This document shows, one piece after another, positions 53,738 to 62,831 of a stretch of 64,000 nucleotides of DNA; position 1 is the first letter of the stretch; the number at the start of each line of letters is the position of its first letter. The notes beneath the pieces are model-generated. The model was given only the letters and a program-made list of their open reading frames with translations, was not told the DNA's origin and did no database searches. Position numbers and translations under genes: made by a program. Source of the stretch: JBPBQZ01 sp050955105 (GTDB lineage: Bacteria > Pseudomonadota > Gammaproteobacteria > Burkholderiales > Burkholderiaceae); the NCBI GenBank assembly GCA_050955105.1, contig JBPBQZ010000001.1, positions 1 to 64,000 on the forward strand, read 5' to 3'.

Positions 53738-54658
53738 TCAACTGCCGCCCACGCGGTCGCCAAGCCAGATGAAGCTGGCCATACGTCCGGTCACGCCGTC
53801 GCGTCGATATGAATAGAAACGTCGATCGGTGACGGTGCAGCAGGCCGCTGCGTCGATATCGGAACAGCCGACCCGCGCCAACCGCAATGTCGCCAGAGCA
53901 AGCAGGTCGCCCAAGTATTTGGTGCCGCCGTGCAGCGGCGCCGCGCGCTCGAACGATATCGGCTGAAACGCACGCGACGTTGCGTCGCGTTCAGCGGGGA
54001 GTGCCGCGTCGAGATAGGCCTCGCGCACCTCTGCGCCCACTTCGAACGCTGTGGCGCCGATCGCCGGTCCCAGGTACGCCGCCAATCTCGTACCCGTCCC
54101 GGCAAGCTCCATCACCGCCTGCGCCGTCTGCTCGATGACACCGTCGACCAGGCCACGCCACCCGGCATGCGCCGCGCCCACCGCACGGCCGCGTGCGTCG
54201 CAAAGCAGTATCGGCAGACAGTCAGCCGTGAGGATCGCGCAGACCTCACCGGGTTGGTCGCTGACGCAAGCGTCCGCCTGCGGCGGTGATGCGCCTGGCC
54301 GTGCTTCCCGCAGCACATCGCCGGCGTTCACGACGGTCGTGCCGTGCACCTGAGAAAGCCACGCGATCGGAGCACCAACCAGCGCCGCGATGCGCTGACG
54401 ATTGCGACTCACGTCGTCTGGCACGTCGCCCGTATGCGTGCCGAGGTTCAATCCACCGGCGTCACCACCGGCTGCGCCTGCATCGTATGGAGAACGACTG
54501 TAGCCACCGGCGCGCGTCGTCGCGAACGCCTGTACATTGCCGGCTACCCGCCAGCGCGGGCGCAGTAGTTCCAGCGTGGCGGCCTGCCGTCGAGCTTCGA
54601 CGGAATTGGCCGCGTCTCGCGCGGTCGTAGCCGTAGCCGCTGGATCACCCGCGTTCAT
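53738..54658 (-). CDS. pgeF: Peptidoglycan editing factor PgeF (YfiH/DUF152 family)
   Basis: Cu/Zn-dependent Cys-His-His protein; E. coli YfiH edits UDP-MurNAc precursors, and relatives act as purine nucleoside phosphorylase/laccase. Metal motifs are visible in AWLSQVHGTTVV, ILTADCLPILLCD and GAAHAGWRGLVDGV. ATG 54658 overlaps the rluD stop (ATGA), giving 306 residues with an Ala-rich N-terminal extension. Which activity applies here cannot be told from sequence. Confidence 0.92.
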   Translation of the reverse strand: MNAGDPAATATTARDAANSVEARRQAATLELLRPRWRVAGNVQAFATTRAGGYSRSPYDAGAAGGDAGGLNLGTHTGDVPDDVSRNRQRIAALVGAPIAWLSQVHGTTVVNAGDVLREARPGASPPQADACVSDQPGEVCAILTADCLPILLCDARGRAVGAAHAGWRGLVDGVIEQTAQAVMELAGTGTRLAAYLGPAIGATAFEVGAEVREAYLDAALPAERDATSRAFQPISFERAAPLHGGTKYLGDLLALATLRLARVGCSDIDAAACCTVTDRRFYSYRRDGVTGRMASFIWLGDRVGGS

Positions 54659-55893
54659 GCTTCGGCCTGCCAGGCGACCCAGGCATCGGCCACACCGCAT
54701 CGCTGCGCCAGCGCCGCCATGTCAACCGGCAGCGGCGCCTGGTTGGACACCAGTTGACCGCTGACCGGATCGAGATAGCCGAGCCGCCAGGCGTGCAGGG
54801 CCTGGCGCTCGAAAGCCGTCATGCCAGCGGCAGCCGGTGCGCTGGCACCGCCGTACAGCTTGTCGCCGATCAGCGGGTGTCCGATGTGACGACAATGCAC
54901 GCGTATCTGATGCGTGCGTCCAGTATCGAGCTCGCATTCGAGCAAGGCCATGGCGCGGCCATCGAGCAGCCCGCGCGCCAGCGTACGGAAATGCGTGCGC
55001 GCCGGTTTGGACGGCCCGTCTGTCACCACCGCCATGCGCAATCGATCGCGCGGATCGCGGCCGATCGGCGCGTCGATCGTGCCCTGCGCCGGCGGCTGAC
55101 CCCACACCAGCGCCGCATAGCGACGCTTCACCGTGCGCGCCTGCAACTGCCGCACCAGATCGGTTTGCGCGGCCAAGGTCCGCGCGACCACCATCAGACC
55201 ACTGGTGTATTTGTCGAGCCGATGCACGATGCCGGCGCGCGGCAAAGCCCCCGCCGCATCGCCATAGCGATACAAGACGCCGTTGAGCAAGGTGCCCGAC
55301 CAGTTGCCCGCGGCCGGATGCACGACCAGGCCTGCCGGCTTGTCGATAACCACTGCCGCGTCGTTTTCGAATACGATCGGCAACAGCACCGCTTCGGCGC
55401 GAAACGCCAAGGTCTCGGGCGCGGCCTGCGGTTCGATGACGACCTGCGCACCCGGGCGCGCTGGATCGCGCAGCCGCGGCAACTGCCCGTCGACCGTTAC
55501 GCGGCCAGCTTCGAGCCAGGTGGCAAGACGGCTGCGCGAGTACGCAGGAAACAATTGCGCAAGCGCTTTGTCGAGACGTTCGCCGGCCAGGTTCATGGGC
55601 ATCGACGCGATCAAAGGCGCCGGTGCGAAGGGGGCTCGATGCGCTTCGGCGAGACCCGCGCCGGCTGCTCCATCGAGGCGTGCTGCATCCCTCGCGGCGG
55701 CGCTATTTTCCGCGCCGGCCGCGGGCACCGTATCGACCTCATCGTCGATGCTCTGAGGCCATACGTCGTCCGCATCGTCGAGGGCGTCGACGTCGGTGGA
55801 AGGGTCGGGAAAGCGGGTCAATGCGTAATCCTGTGCGCCACTGCCGGCGCGCCTGCGGCTTCGGCTATAATCGGCGTCCGTAAATGGGTTCAT
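54655..55893 (-). CDS. rluD: 23S rRNA pseudouridine synthase RluD
   Basis: Makes pseudouridines 1911, 1915 and 1917 in 23S rRNA. An S4 domain (GERLDKALAQLFPAYSRSRL) is followed by the RluA-family core, catalytic Asp in GIVHRLDKYTSGLMV, where the usual Asp or Glu after Lys is Tyr. About 95 N-terminal residues are an acidic/Ala-rich extension. I start at ATG 55893; TTG 55917 would overlap bamD. Its 5' end contains the likely bamD promoter. The rluD-pgeF order is conserved, as is divergence from bamD. Confidence 0.93.
   Translation of the reverse strand: MNPFTDADYSRSRRRAGSGAQDYALTRFPDPSTDVDALDDADDVWPQSIDDEVDTVPAAGAENSAAARDAARLDGAAGAGLAEAHRAPFAPAPLIASMPMNLAGERLDKALAQLFPAYSRSRLATWLEAGRVTVDGQLPRLRDPARPGAQVVIEPQAAPETLAFRAEAVLLPIVFENDAAVVIDKPAGLVVHPAAGNWSGTLLNGVLYRYGDAAGALPRAGIVHRLDKYTSGLMVVARTLAAQTDLVRQLQARTVKRRYAALVWGQPPAQGTIDAPIGRDPRDRLRMAVVTDGPSKPARTHFRTLARGLLDGRAMALLECELDTGRTHQIRVHCRHIGHPLIGDKLYGGASAPAAAGMTAFERQALHAWRLGYLDPVSGQLVSNQAPLPVDMAALAQRCGVADAWVAWQAEA
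55866..55871 (+). promoter_or_regulatory. Candidate bamD -10 box inside the 5' end of rluD
   Basis: TATAAT at 55866-55871 lies 40 bp before the bamD ATG, within the first ten codons of rluD on the other strand. No clear -35 is seen at 16-18 bp. Confidence 0.5.
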
Positions 55894-55911
55894 CGAGACG
55901 TAGGCCGCCAA

Positions 55912-56724
55912 ATGCAAGCCTTGAACATTGTGAAGTTCGCGGTAATCGCCGCCGCTGTATCGGTTGCTGCGGGGTGTGGCGGTCTGCCGGAAAAAAACGA
56001 CGAGACCGCGACCTGGAATAACAACAAATTATACGCGGAGGCCAAAGAGGCGCTGGACGGTAACGACTATTCCAAATGTGCGAAATATTTCGAACGCCTG
56101 GAAGGTCGTGATCCATTCGGCCCCTTTGCCCAACAGGCGCAGATCAACGTCGCCTACTGCAATTGGAAAGACAATGAAACCGCCGCCGCCGAACAAGGTA
56201 TCGACCGTTTCATCAAGCTGCACCCCGATCACCCGAGCATCGATTACGCCTATTACCTGAAGGGTTTGATCGATTTCAACGACGATCTGGGATTGTTCGG
56301 CCGCTTCAGCGGACAAGACCTGTCCGATCGGGATCCAAAGGCGCTGCGCGACTCCTACGATTCGTTCAAGATCGTGGTCGATCGCTATCCGCAAAGCAAG
56401 TTCGCGCCCGATTCGGCGCAACGCATGCGCTATATCGTCAACGCGCTGGCCAAGCACGAAGTGCACGCGGCCGAGTATTACCAAAGGCGCGGCGCCTACG
56501 TTGCGGCGATCAATCGCGCGCAGATGGCCTTGAAGGATTACCAGGGTGCGCCGGCCACCGAAGATGCGTTGCAAGTGATGGTGCAGTCTTACCAGGCATT
56601 GGGCCAGCAGCAGTTGGCCGATGACACGCGTCGCGTGATGGCGTCGACCTTCCCCGACAGCCCCTATCTGACCGGCCGTTCGCGCAACCGCGCTCCCGAT
56701 CGGCACTGGTGGCAGCTCTGGTAG
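55912..56724 (+). CDS. bamD: Outer membrane assembly lipoprotein BamD
   Basis: Essential lipoprotein of the BAM complex. The long upstream frame is a shadow of rluD; the gene starts at ATG 55912 with a lipoprotein signal peptide ending in a lipobox (VAAGC, Cys about residue 22). The mature part has TPR repeats, with YAEAKEALDGNDYSKCAKYF, YAYYLKGLIDF and DSYDSFKIVVDRYPQSKFAP. 270 residues. BamA is encoded at the left edge of the window. Confidence 0.96.
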   Translation: MQALNIVKFAVIAAAVSVAAGCGGLPEKNDETATWNNNKLYAEAKEALDGNDYSKCAKYFERLEGRDPFGPFAQQAQINVAYCNWKDNETAAAEQGIDRFIKLHPDHPSIDYAYYLKGLIDFNDDLGLFGRFSGQDLSDRDPKALRDSYDSFKIVVDRYPQSKFAPDSAQRMRYIVNALAKHEVHAAEYYQRRGAYVAAINRAQMALKDYQGAPATEDALQVMVQSYQALGQQQLADDTRRVMASTFPDSPYLTGRSRNRAPDRHWWQLW

Positions 56725-56744
56725 TCGTATCCCGGTAGTCGAGT

Positions 56745-56781
56745 CGGGCAGGCCCATCGCCTGCCCGTTCGCATTCTTTTA
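56745..56781 (+). terminator. Probable terminator after bamD
   Basis: Perfect 8-bp stem CGGGCAGG (56745-56752) and CCTGCCCG (56760-56767) with a 7-nt loop, 20 bp after the bamD stop. The tail TTCGCATTCTTTTA is only partly T-rich, so strength is uncertain. Confidence 0.6.
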
Positions 56782-56826
56782 TCCTGCCCCTCCGGCCGAT
56801 TCTCGCGCCTAGCGTCGACACGGCAG

Positions 56827-59085
56827 CTACGATGCGTCGTCCTGCTGCTCGTCCATCTGTTTTTGCTGCAGGAAGGCCGTTGCAAACGCCTCGTCGCGCG
56901 TACGCGTAAAGGGTGGCAGGCTTTGCCACATGCGGCGTCCGTACGGTTTTTCCACGATGCGTGCGTCGCAGATCATCAACACGCCACGATCGGTCTCCGC
57001 ACGAATCAGTCGTCCCGCGCCCTGCTTGAGCGAAATCACCGCCTGCGGTACTTGATGCACCGCGAATGGACTCAAGCCCTGCCGGTTCAGCGCATCGAGG
57101 CGTGCGGCAAGCACCGGGTCGTCGGGCGGCGCGAACGGCAGTTTGTCGATGACGACCAGCGACAAGGCGTCGCCACGCACATCCACGCCTTCCCAAAAGC
57201 TTTGTGAACCCACCAGGATGGCATTGCCAGCCGTGCGAAAACGTTCGAGCAGTTCGGTGCGGCTCACTTGCCCCTGCACCAGCAGCGGATAAGACCACCC
57301 CTTCTCAGCGATCGTCTCGCGCAGCAAAGCGGCCATGCGTTCGACCGAGCGCAGCGTCGTGCAGAGAATGAAAGCGCGACCGCCCGACGCTTCGATCAGC
57401 GGCAATGCCGCGCGAAAGGCCGCCTCGACAAAAGCCGGCGACGCTGGCGCCGGCAGATTGCGCGGCACATAAAGCAAGGCCTGCCGCGGATAATCGAAGG
57501 GGCTGGGCAGCGTCATCGAGCGGCTGGCGTCGAGGCCCATCTGGGCCGCGTAATGGGTGAAATCACTTTTCACAGCCAAGGTGGCGGAAGTGAAAATCCA
57601 GGCACGCGGCGCACCCGCGCGCTGCTTGGCGAAGATCGGCGCGATCGACAGCGGTGTCTGGTGCAACTGCACGGCGTGCGAGAAGACCTCGATCCAGCGC
57701 ACCGTTTGCGGCGCCGCGCCCAGCTCCGCGCCTTTGGACGCCGGCGCGGCTTTGTCCTTGTACCGGTCAGCGGCCGGCGCCGCTGCAGGTATCGCACCGG
57801 CGCTTGGCGCCGGCACTTCCAAAGGCTTCGCCTCACGCCAGCGCGTCAGGCTGTCGGCCAGTTCATGCACACGCCTCAGACAAGCTGCCAGGGATTCGGC
57901 GCGCTCGGCCTGCGAGGCCAATGCGGCACGCACCGCCTCCAGCTGTTCCGACAAGGCATCGAGCGCGTCGAACAGCGGATGGTCGTCGCCCAGTTGCGCA
58001 CTCGCGAGCTTGAGACCTTCTTGCGGAAACACCAGCCGCAGGTCGCGCGTCGTACGTTCGAGCGAGCCGTGCAGGCTAAGCCAGTCGACCGCTTCGCGCG
58101 CATGCAGCAGCCCTTCGGCCAGCATGTCGCGCGCGAGTTCGAGCAATTGACCGGTAGAGACGGTCTCGCCGAAGAATAGCGTCGCGGTATCGGGCAACTG
58201 GTGCGCTTCGTCGAAGATGATGGTGTTGGCGCTCGGCAGCAGCTCGGCCATGCCGGTGTCGCGCAACATGATGTCGGCGAAAAACAGATGGTGATTCACC
58301 ACGACGATATCGGCCTGCTGCGCGGCACGGCGCGCTTGCATGACGAAGCAATCCTGGTAATGCGGGCACTCTTGTCCCAGGCAATTTTCGCGCGTCGACG
58401 TAACCATCGTCCAGGCGGCGGCGTTTTCCGGCACCGTGGCCAGCTCCGCCTTGTCGCCGGTACGCGTGATCTTCGCGAAGCGCACGATTTCGCGCAGATG
58501 GGCGGCGTCTTGCCGCGAGGCCATGCGCGCACCCTCGGCGCTGCGCTCCAGGTAGTAGTGGCACAGGTAATTCGCGCGGCCTTTCAGCATTGCCGCGGAC
58601 ACCGGAGCGCCCAGCGCATCGCGCACCGTAGGCAAGTCACGGTTGTAAAGCTGGTCTTGCAGATGCTTGGTACCGGTTGAAATGATGACCTTGCCGCCCC
58701 ACAGCATTGCCGGCACCAGGTAGGCGAAGGTCTTGCCAGTGCCGGTGCCAGCCTCGACGATCAGGGTGTTGTCCGACGCGCGCTCCGGCGTGGCGGTAAA
58801 GGCGTTTTCAGCATCGGGCGCGCGACCGGCAGCCTGCATCGCCGCCGCCACCGCTTGCGCCATCTGCTGTTGCGAAGCGCGTGAATGGAAACCGGGCACG
58901 CGTCGCGCAAGCGACCCGCCCGCTGCGAACACTTGCTCGAGTTCGGCGGCACGTGCTGGGTCCAGCGGCGGCCCGGCGAAGCTGTTGGGCCGCGCGCCGG
59001 CCACGGCGGCCGCGGCACCAGTCGGCACGCCGGCGGCGGGCTCCAGCGGCGGTGTGACAGAACCGGGCAAGGTCGGGGCGTTCAT
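56827..59085 (-). CDS. ATP-dependent DNA helicase, DinG/YoaA type
   Basis: XPD-like 5'-3' helicase for repair of stalled replication or R-loops. Walker A EAGTGTGKT (Lys118), four Fe-S Cys (LCHYY, then CLGQECPHYQDC), DEAH box IIFDEAHQLPDTA and a final motif VI block GAGRLIRAETDRGV. ATG 59085 gives 752 residues, with about 60 N-terminal residues of Pro/Ala-rich sequence. It could be YoaA rather than DinG. It is 13 bp downstream of the exported-protein gene on the same strand. Confidence 0.92.
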   Translation of the reverse strand: MNAPTLPGSVTPPLEPAAGVPTGAAAAVAGARPNSFAGPPLDPARAAELEQVFAAGGSLARRVPGFHSRASQQQMAQAVAAAMQAAGRAPDAENAFTATPERASDNTLIVEAGTGTGKTFAYLVPAMLWGGKVIISTGTKHLQDQLYNRDLPTVRDALGAPVSAAMLKGRANYLCHYYLERSAEGARMASRQDAAHLREIVRFAKITRTGDKAELATVPENAAAWTMVTSTRENCLGQECPHYQDCFVMQARRAAQQADIVVVNHHLFFADIMLRDTGMAELLPSANTIIFDEAHQLPDTATLFFGETVSTGQLLELARDMLAEGLLHAREAVDWLSLHGSLERTTRDLRLVFPQEGLKLASAQLGDDHPLFDALDALSEQLEAVRAALASQAERAESLAACLRRVHELADSLTRWREAKPLEVPAPSAGAIPAAAPAADRYKDKAAPASKGAELGAAPQTVRWIEVFSHAVQLHQTPLSIAPIFAKQRAGAPRAWIFTSATLAVKSDFTHYAAQMGLDASRSMTLPSPFDYPRQALLYVPRNLPAPASPAFVEAAFRAALPLIEASGGRAFILCTTLRSVERMAALLRETIAEKGWSYPLLVQGQVSRTELLERFRTAGNAILVGSQSFWEGVDVRGDALSLVVIDKLPFAPPDDPVLAARLDALNRQGLSPFAVHQVPQAVISLKQGAGRLIRAETDRGVLMICDARIVEKPYGRRMWQSLPPFTRTRDEAFATAFLQQKQMDEQQDDAS

Positions 59086-59098
59086 CGCTGGATAGAAA

Positions 59099-60139
59099 TC
59101 AGTGGGCAGCCGGCGCGACGGCTGGCGCGCTTGCCGGGGCATTGGCAGCCGCGCGTGCGCGCGCTTTGGCGCGACGCGCTTCGACGCTCTGCGCGTGCGT
59201 CCGGGCAGCGAGTTGCTTGGCCTGGTAGCTGGCTACATTCTCTTGGCGTTTTGCGGCATCGGCCGCCGCCTGGCGCTGCGCGTCATCCAGCCGCTTCTGG
59301 TAGTCCGCCTGCTTTTGCCCATAGGCGGCAGCGTTTTGCGCGCGCAGGCCGGCGTCGTTGCCACGCTGCGCCGCCTGTGTTGCATATTGCTGCTGCTTTT
59401 GCGTGAACGCGGCAGCATTCTCGCGATCGGCTTGCGCGCGTTGCGGCGCATTGGCGTCACGTTGCGCTTGCGCCAGCGCATTGCGCCGGTCGCGTTCCTG
59501 CGCATTTGCCGCACGTTCCTCAGCCGACAGCACAAGCTGCTCGGCGCGGATCTTCGCCTGCTCGTCACGCATCACATCGCGAGCCTTGTCCAGGCACTTG
59601 TTGACGAAGAATTTCGAATAGCAATTGTGCTGCGCCGTCTGGTAACGATCGTCGTTCGTTTGGCTGCGGTCGTCGAGCACTTTCTGCCGCGGGCCAAAAC
59701 CAGCATTGCGCGCAGAACTTGGCGAGCTTGTGGCGGCCTGGTCCGATGCGGATGAAGCCGACGCGGATGGGGCCGATGCGGATGGGGCCGATGCGGATGG
59801 GGCCGATGCGGTTGGGTCCGCTGCGGTTGGGTCCGATGCGGTTGGGTCCGATGCGGTTGGCGCTGATGCGGATCGATCCAGCGTGGCCTGAGCAGGCGCT
59901 TGAGCCACTGCTGCGCCCGACAGCATCAAGCCACCTACCAAGGCCGCCACGCCCAGCGAGCTGCCGAGCACGGCTCGTCGTGCGCGCGCCGCAGCAGCCA
60001 CGTGCTGCGTGGTCGGTGCGATCCAGATAGACGGGCGCCCGCGCGCCCAAAATCCGGGCGCTTTCACGCATGAAAGAACGAACGATCGGGCGACAGAAGC
60101 AGCCGGTGCGAAGAGCGGCAAAAGGGGGCGGCGTAGCAT
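59099..60139 (-). CDS. Exported Ala/Gln-rich coiled-coil protein, unknown function
   Basis: I do not recognise a family. Up to 346 residues from ATG 60139; GTG 60001 (300 residues) fits a signal peptide better, since the hydrophobic segment GSSLGVAALVGGLMLSGAAV begins about eight residues later and ends in AVAQA. After it come a (A/D)P(S/T)AS pentapeptide repeat, then a segment with two conserved-looking Cys (QHNCYSKFFVNKCLDKARD) and a long Ala/Gln/Arg/Lys-rich helical region to the end. Probably periplasmic or surface-linked. It is 13 bp upstream of dinG; the link may be only positional. Confidence 0.75.
   Translation of the reverse strand: MLRRPLLPLFAPAASVARSFVLSCVKAPGFWARGRPSIWIAPTTQHVAAAARARRAVLGSSLGVAALVGGLMLSGAAVAQAPAQATLDRSASAPTASDPTASDPTAADPTASAPSASAPSASAPSASASSASDQAATSSPSSARNAGFGPRQKVLDDRSQTNDDRYQTAQHNCYSKFFVNKCLDKARDVMRDEQAKIRAEQLVLSAEERAANAQERDRRNALAQAQRDANAPQRAQADRENAAAFTQKQQQYATQAAQRGNDAGLRAQNAAAYGQKQADYQKRLDDAQRQAAADAAKRQENVASYQAKQLAARTHAQSVEARRAKARARAAANAPASAPAVAPAAH
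59741..59875. repeat. 15-bp tandem repeat, nine units, in the exported protein gene
   Basis: Nine copies of a 15-bp unit of the form GGCCGATGCGGATGG with small changes. Read on the minus strand it encodes pentapeptides such as SAPSA and SDPTA just after the signal peptide. The unit is a multiple of three, so copy-number change keeps the frame. Confidence 0.92.
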
Positions 60140-60332
60140 CGCGAGATTCTAACATCGGCACGCGTGCCGCCAGCGACGTCCGCCATCGCCAATACCCGGT
60201 GCCAGGACACACATGCCGTGTCGGCCGGCCTTCAGGGCGGCTGCGCGTTTATGGCAAAATGCCCCGCTCATCGCAGCACCGCCTGCCCTCGCCTCTTTCA
60301 ACCACCCGGGCGCCAACACGCGTCCGCAGCTC

Positions 60333-62669
60333 ATGCAAAACGTCGCACTCAAGATCGTTCAACGCATTGCCAGCGACCTGTCGGTTCAAGCCCGGCAAGT
60401 CGCCGCCGCAGTGGAATTGCTCGACGCCGGTTCCACGGTCCCGTTTATCGCCCGCTACCGCAAGGAAGCCACCGGCAATCTCGACGATACGCAACTGCGT
60501 AACCTCGAAGAACGCCTGCACTATTTGCGCGAACTCGAAGAGCGCCGCGCCGCCATCCTGCAAAGCATCGATGAGCAAGGCAAGCTCGACGACACCTTGC
60601 GCGCCGCGCTCGAAGCCGCCGACAGCAAACAGGTGCTGGAAGATCTGTATCTGCCCTTCAAACCCAAGCGCCGCACACGTGCGCAAATTGCCCGCGAAGC
60701 CGGCTTGGAGCCGCTGGCCCTGGCGCTGCTCGCCGACCCCACGCTCGACCCGGCTACCGCCGCTGCGCCTTACGTCGATGCGGACAAAGGCGTCGCCGAT
60801 GTCAAAGCCGCGCTCGACGGCGCACGCGACATTCTTTCCGAGAAATTTGGCGAAAGTGCCGAACTGCTGGGCGCCTTGCGTGAAGACCTATGGCGTCGCG
60901 GCATCGTCGCCTCGGCGGTGGTCGCCGGGCATGAGCAGGATGAAGGCGAGAAATTCCGCGACTACTATGCCTACTCGGAAGCCATCCATGCCATCCCCTC
61001 GCATCGGGCGCTCGCGTTGTTTCGCGCGCGTCAATTAGGTGTGGTGCAACTGAAACTCGGCCTGGGCGAAGCGCTCGATGCGCAGTCGCCGCATCCCGGC
61101 GAATTGGCCATCGCCGCGCAATTCAATATACGCGCGTCCCAGGGGCGTCCCGCCGACAAGTGGCTGGGCGACGTCTGCCGCTGGTGCTGGCGCGTGAAGA
61201 TTCAGCCCTATCTGGAAAACGAATTGCTGGGCCGCCTGCGCGACGACGCCGAGCACGAGGCGATCCGCGTGTTCGCCCGCAACCTGAAAGATCTGCTGCT
61301 GGCCGCGCCGGCTGGCCCGAAGGCTGTGATCGGCCTCGATCCTGGGCTGCGTACTGGCGTTAAAGTGGCCGTGGTCGATCGCACCGGCAAAGTGCTGGGC
61401 ACCGACACCATCTATCCGCACGAGCCGCGCCGCGATTGGGATGGCTCGCTGGCACGCCTGGCCAAGCTGGCCGCCGCCACCCGGGCCGAACTCATCAGCA
61501 TCGGCAACGGTACCGCTTCGCGCGAAACCGACCGGCTGGCAAGCGAGTTGATGCGCAAGCATCCCGAGTTGGGCTTGCAGAAGATCGTCGTCTCCGAAGC
61601 GGGTGCCTCGATCTATTCCGCTTCCGAACTCGCCGCGCGCGAGTTTCCCGATCTCGACGTGACGCTGCGCGGCGCCGTGTCGATTGCGCGACGGCTGCAA
61701 GATCCATTGGCCGAATTGGTCAAGATCGAGCCCAAGGCTATTGGTGTGGGCCAATATCAACACGACGTGAACCAGCGCGAACTGGCACGCTCGCTCGATG
61801 CGGTGGTGGAAGATTGCGTGAATGCGGTGGGTGTCGACTTGAATACCGCCTCGGTCGCCTTGCTCGCACGCGTCTCGGGACTGAACGGCACGCTGGCGCG
61901 CAATATCGTCGAGCACCGCGATGCGCACGGCCCGTTCGTATCACGCGAAGCATTGCGCAAGGTGCCGCGGCTCGGCGACAAAACCTTCGAGCAGGCTGCC
62001 GGCTTTCTGCGCGTGAATGACGGCAGCAATCCGCTCGATCGCTCGGCCGTGCATCCGGAAGCCTACCCGGTGGTGCAGCGCATCCTCGACAAGATCAACA
62101 AAAGCGCAAGCGAGGTATTGGGTCAGCGCGAAGCGCTTGGCGGCCTGTCGCCGGCGCAGTTCGTCGATGATCGCTTCGGTCTGCCGACCATTGTCGACAT
62201 TCTCGCCGAACTGGAAAAACCCGGTCGCGATCCGCGTCCGGAGTTCCGCACCGCAACGTTTGGCGAAGGCATCGAGTCACTCAAAGACCTGACCCCCGGC
62301 ATGATCCTCGAAGGCGTGGTGACTAACGTTGCCGCGTTCGGCGCCTTTGTCGATATCGGCGTCCATCAGGATGGCCTGGTGCACGTATCGGCGATGTCCA
62401 AGCGCTTTATTAAAGATCCGCACGAAATCGTCAAGGCTGGTGAGGTCGTCAAAGTCAAAGTGCTGGAAGTCGACCAGAAGCGGCAACGCGTCGCGTTGAC
62501 GATGCGACTCGACGATGAGCCGGGCGTGGCGGGCGGCGCGCCCTCTACAGACGGCAGGCGTTCTACCGAACCGCGCCATCAACGCAGCAGCGAGCGCGGC
62601 GGTCGCACGCCCGAACCCGCCGGCCAAAGCGCGCTGGCAGCGGCTTTTGCCAAAGCAAAGGGACGTTAA
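60333..62669 (+). CDS. tex: Tex-family transcription accessory protein
   Basis: RNA-binding protein of the Tex/Spt6 group. ATG 60333 gives MQNVALKIVQRIASDLSVQ and 778 residues. Order: N-terminal helical region (ARYRKEATGNLDDTQLRNLE), YqgF-like RNase H fold (IGLDPGLRTGVKVAVVD), helix-hairpin-helix (TASVALLARVSGLNGTLA) and an S1 domain at about 655-725 (VVTNVAAFGAFVDIGVHQDG). The last 50 residues are polar and poorly conserved. Ends at a shared terminator with kup. Confidence 0.96.
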   Translation: MQNVALKIVQRIASDLSVQARQVAAAVELLDAGSTVPFIARYRKEATGNLDDTQLRNLEERLHYLRELEERRAAILQSIDEQGKLDDTLRAALEAADSKQVLEDLYLPFKPKRRTRAQIAREAGLEPLALALLADPTLDPATAAAPYVDADKGVADVKAALDGARDILSEKFGESAELLGALREDLWRRGIVASAVVAGHEQDEGEKFRDYYAYSEAIHAIPSHRALALFRARQLGVVQLKLGLGEALDAQSPHPGELAIAAQFNIRASQGRPADKWLGDVCRWCWRVKIQPYLENELLGRLRDDAEHEAIRVFARNLKDLLLAAPAGPKAVIGLDPGLRTGVKVAVVDRTGKVLGTDTIYPHEPRRDWDGSLARLAKLAAATRAELISIGNGTASRETDRLASELMRKHPELGLQKIVVSEAGASIYSASELAAREFPDLDVTLRGAVSIARRLQDPLAELVKIEPKAIGVGQYQHDVNQRELARSLDAVVEDCVNAVGVDLNTASVALLARVSGLNGTLARNIVEHRDAHGPFVSREALRKVPRLGDKTFEQAAGFLRVNDGSNPLDRSAVHPEAYPVVQRILDKINKSASEVLGQREALGGLSPAQFVDDRFGLPTIVDILAELEKPGRDPRPEFRTATFGEGIESLKDLTPGMILEGVVTNVAAFGAFVDIGVHQDGLVHVSAMSKRFIKDPHEIVKAGEVVKVKVLEVDQKRQRVALTMRLDDEPGVAGGAPSTDGRRSTEPRHQRSSERGGRTPEPAGQSALAAAFAKAKGR

Positions 62670-62774
62670 AAAAGGAGCCGCTGAAAATACGCGGCCTGAC
62701 AGGCTGCTGATATGCGCGCCTCGTCAAACAGGCATCGAAGCGAGAGCCAGTCTCTCGCGCACGCGCAGCCAAAG

Positions 62775-62807
62775 AAAAAAGCCGACTTTTTCGAGTCGGC
62801 TTTTTTT
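62775..62807. terminator. Bidirectional terminator between tex and kup
   Basis: GCCGACT (62781-62787) pairs with AGTCGGC (62794-62800), flanked by a run of A on the left (62775-62780) and of T on the right (62801-62807). It serves both converging genes. Confidence 0.92.
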
Positions 62808-62831
62808 GTTAAGCGTGGGCTGAATTCCCAG

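Noticed and set aside
53484..53741. Longer phaC N-terminus.
   Set aside because: A consensus promoter at 53578-53606 places transcription start after the longer start codons.
54754..55911. Long plus-strand frame continuous with bamD.
   Set aside because: It is antisense to rluD; bamD begins at its lipoprotein signal peptide at 55912.
59706..60030. Plus-strand frames reading repeats such as MRMGP or DADGA.
   Set aside because: They come from the 15-bp repeat read on the wrong strand; the minus frame has a signal peptide and long coding continuity.
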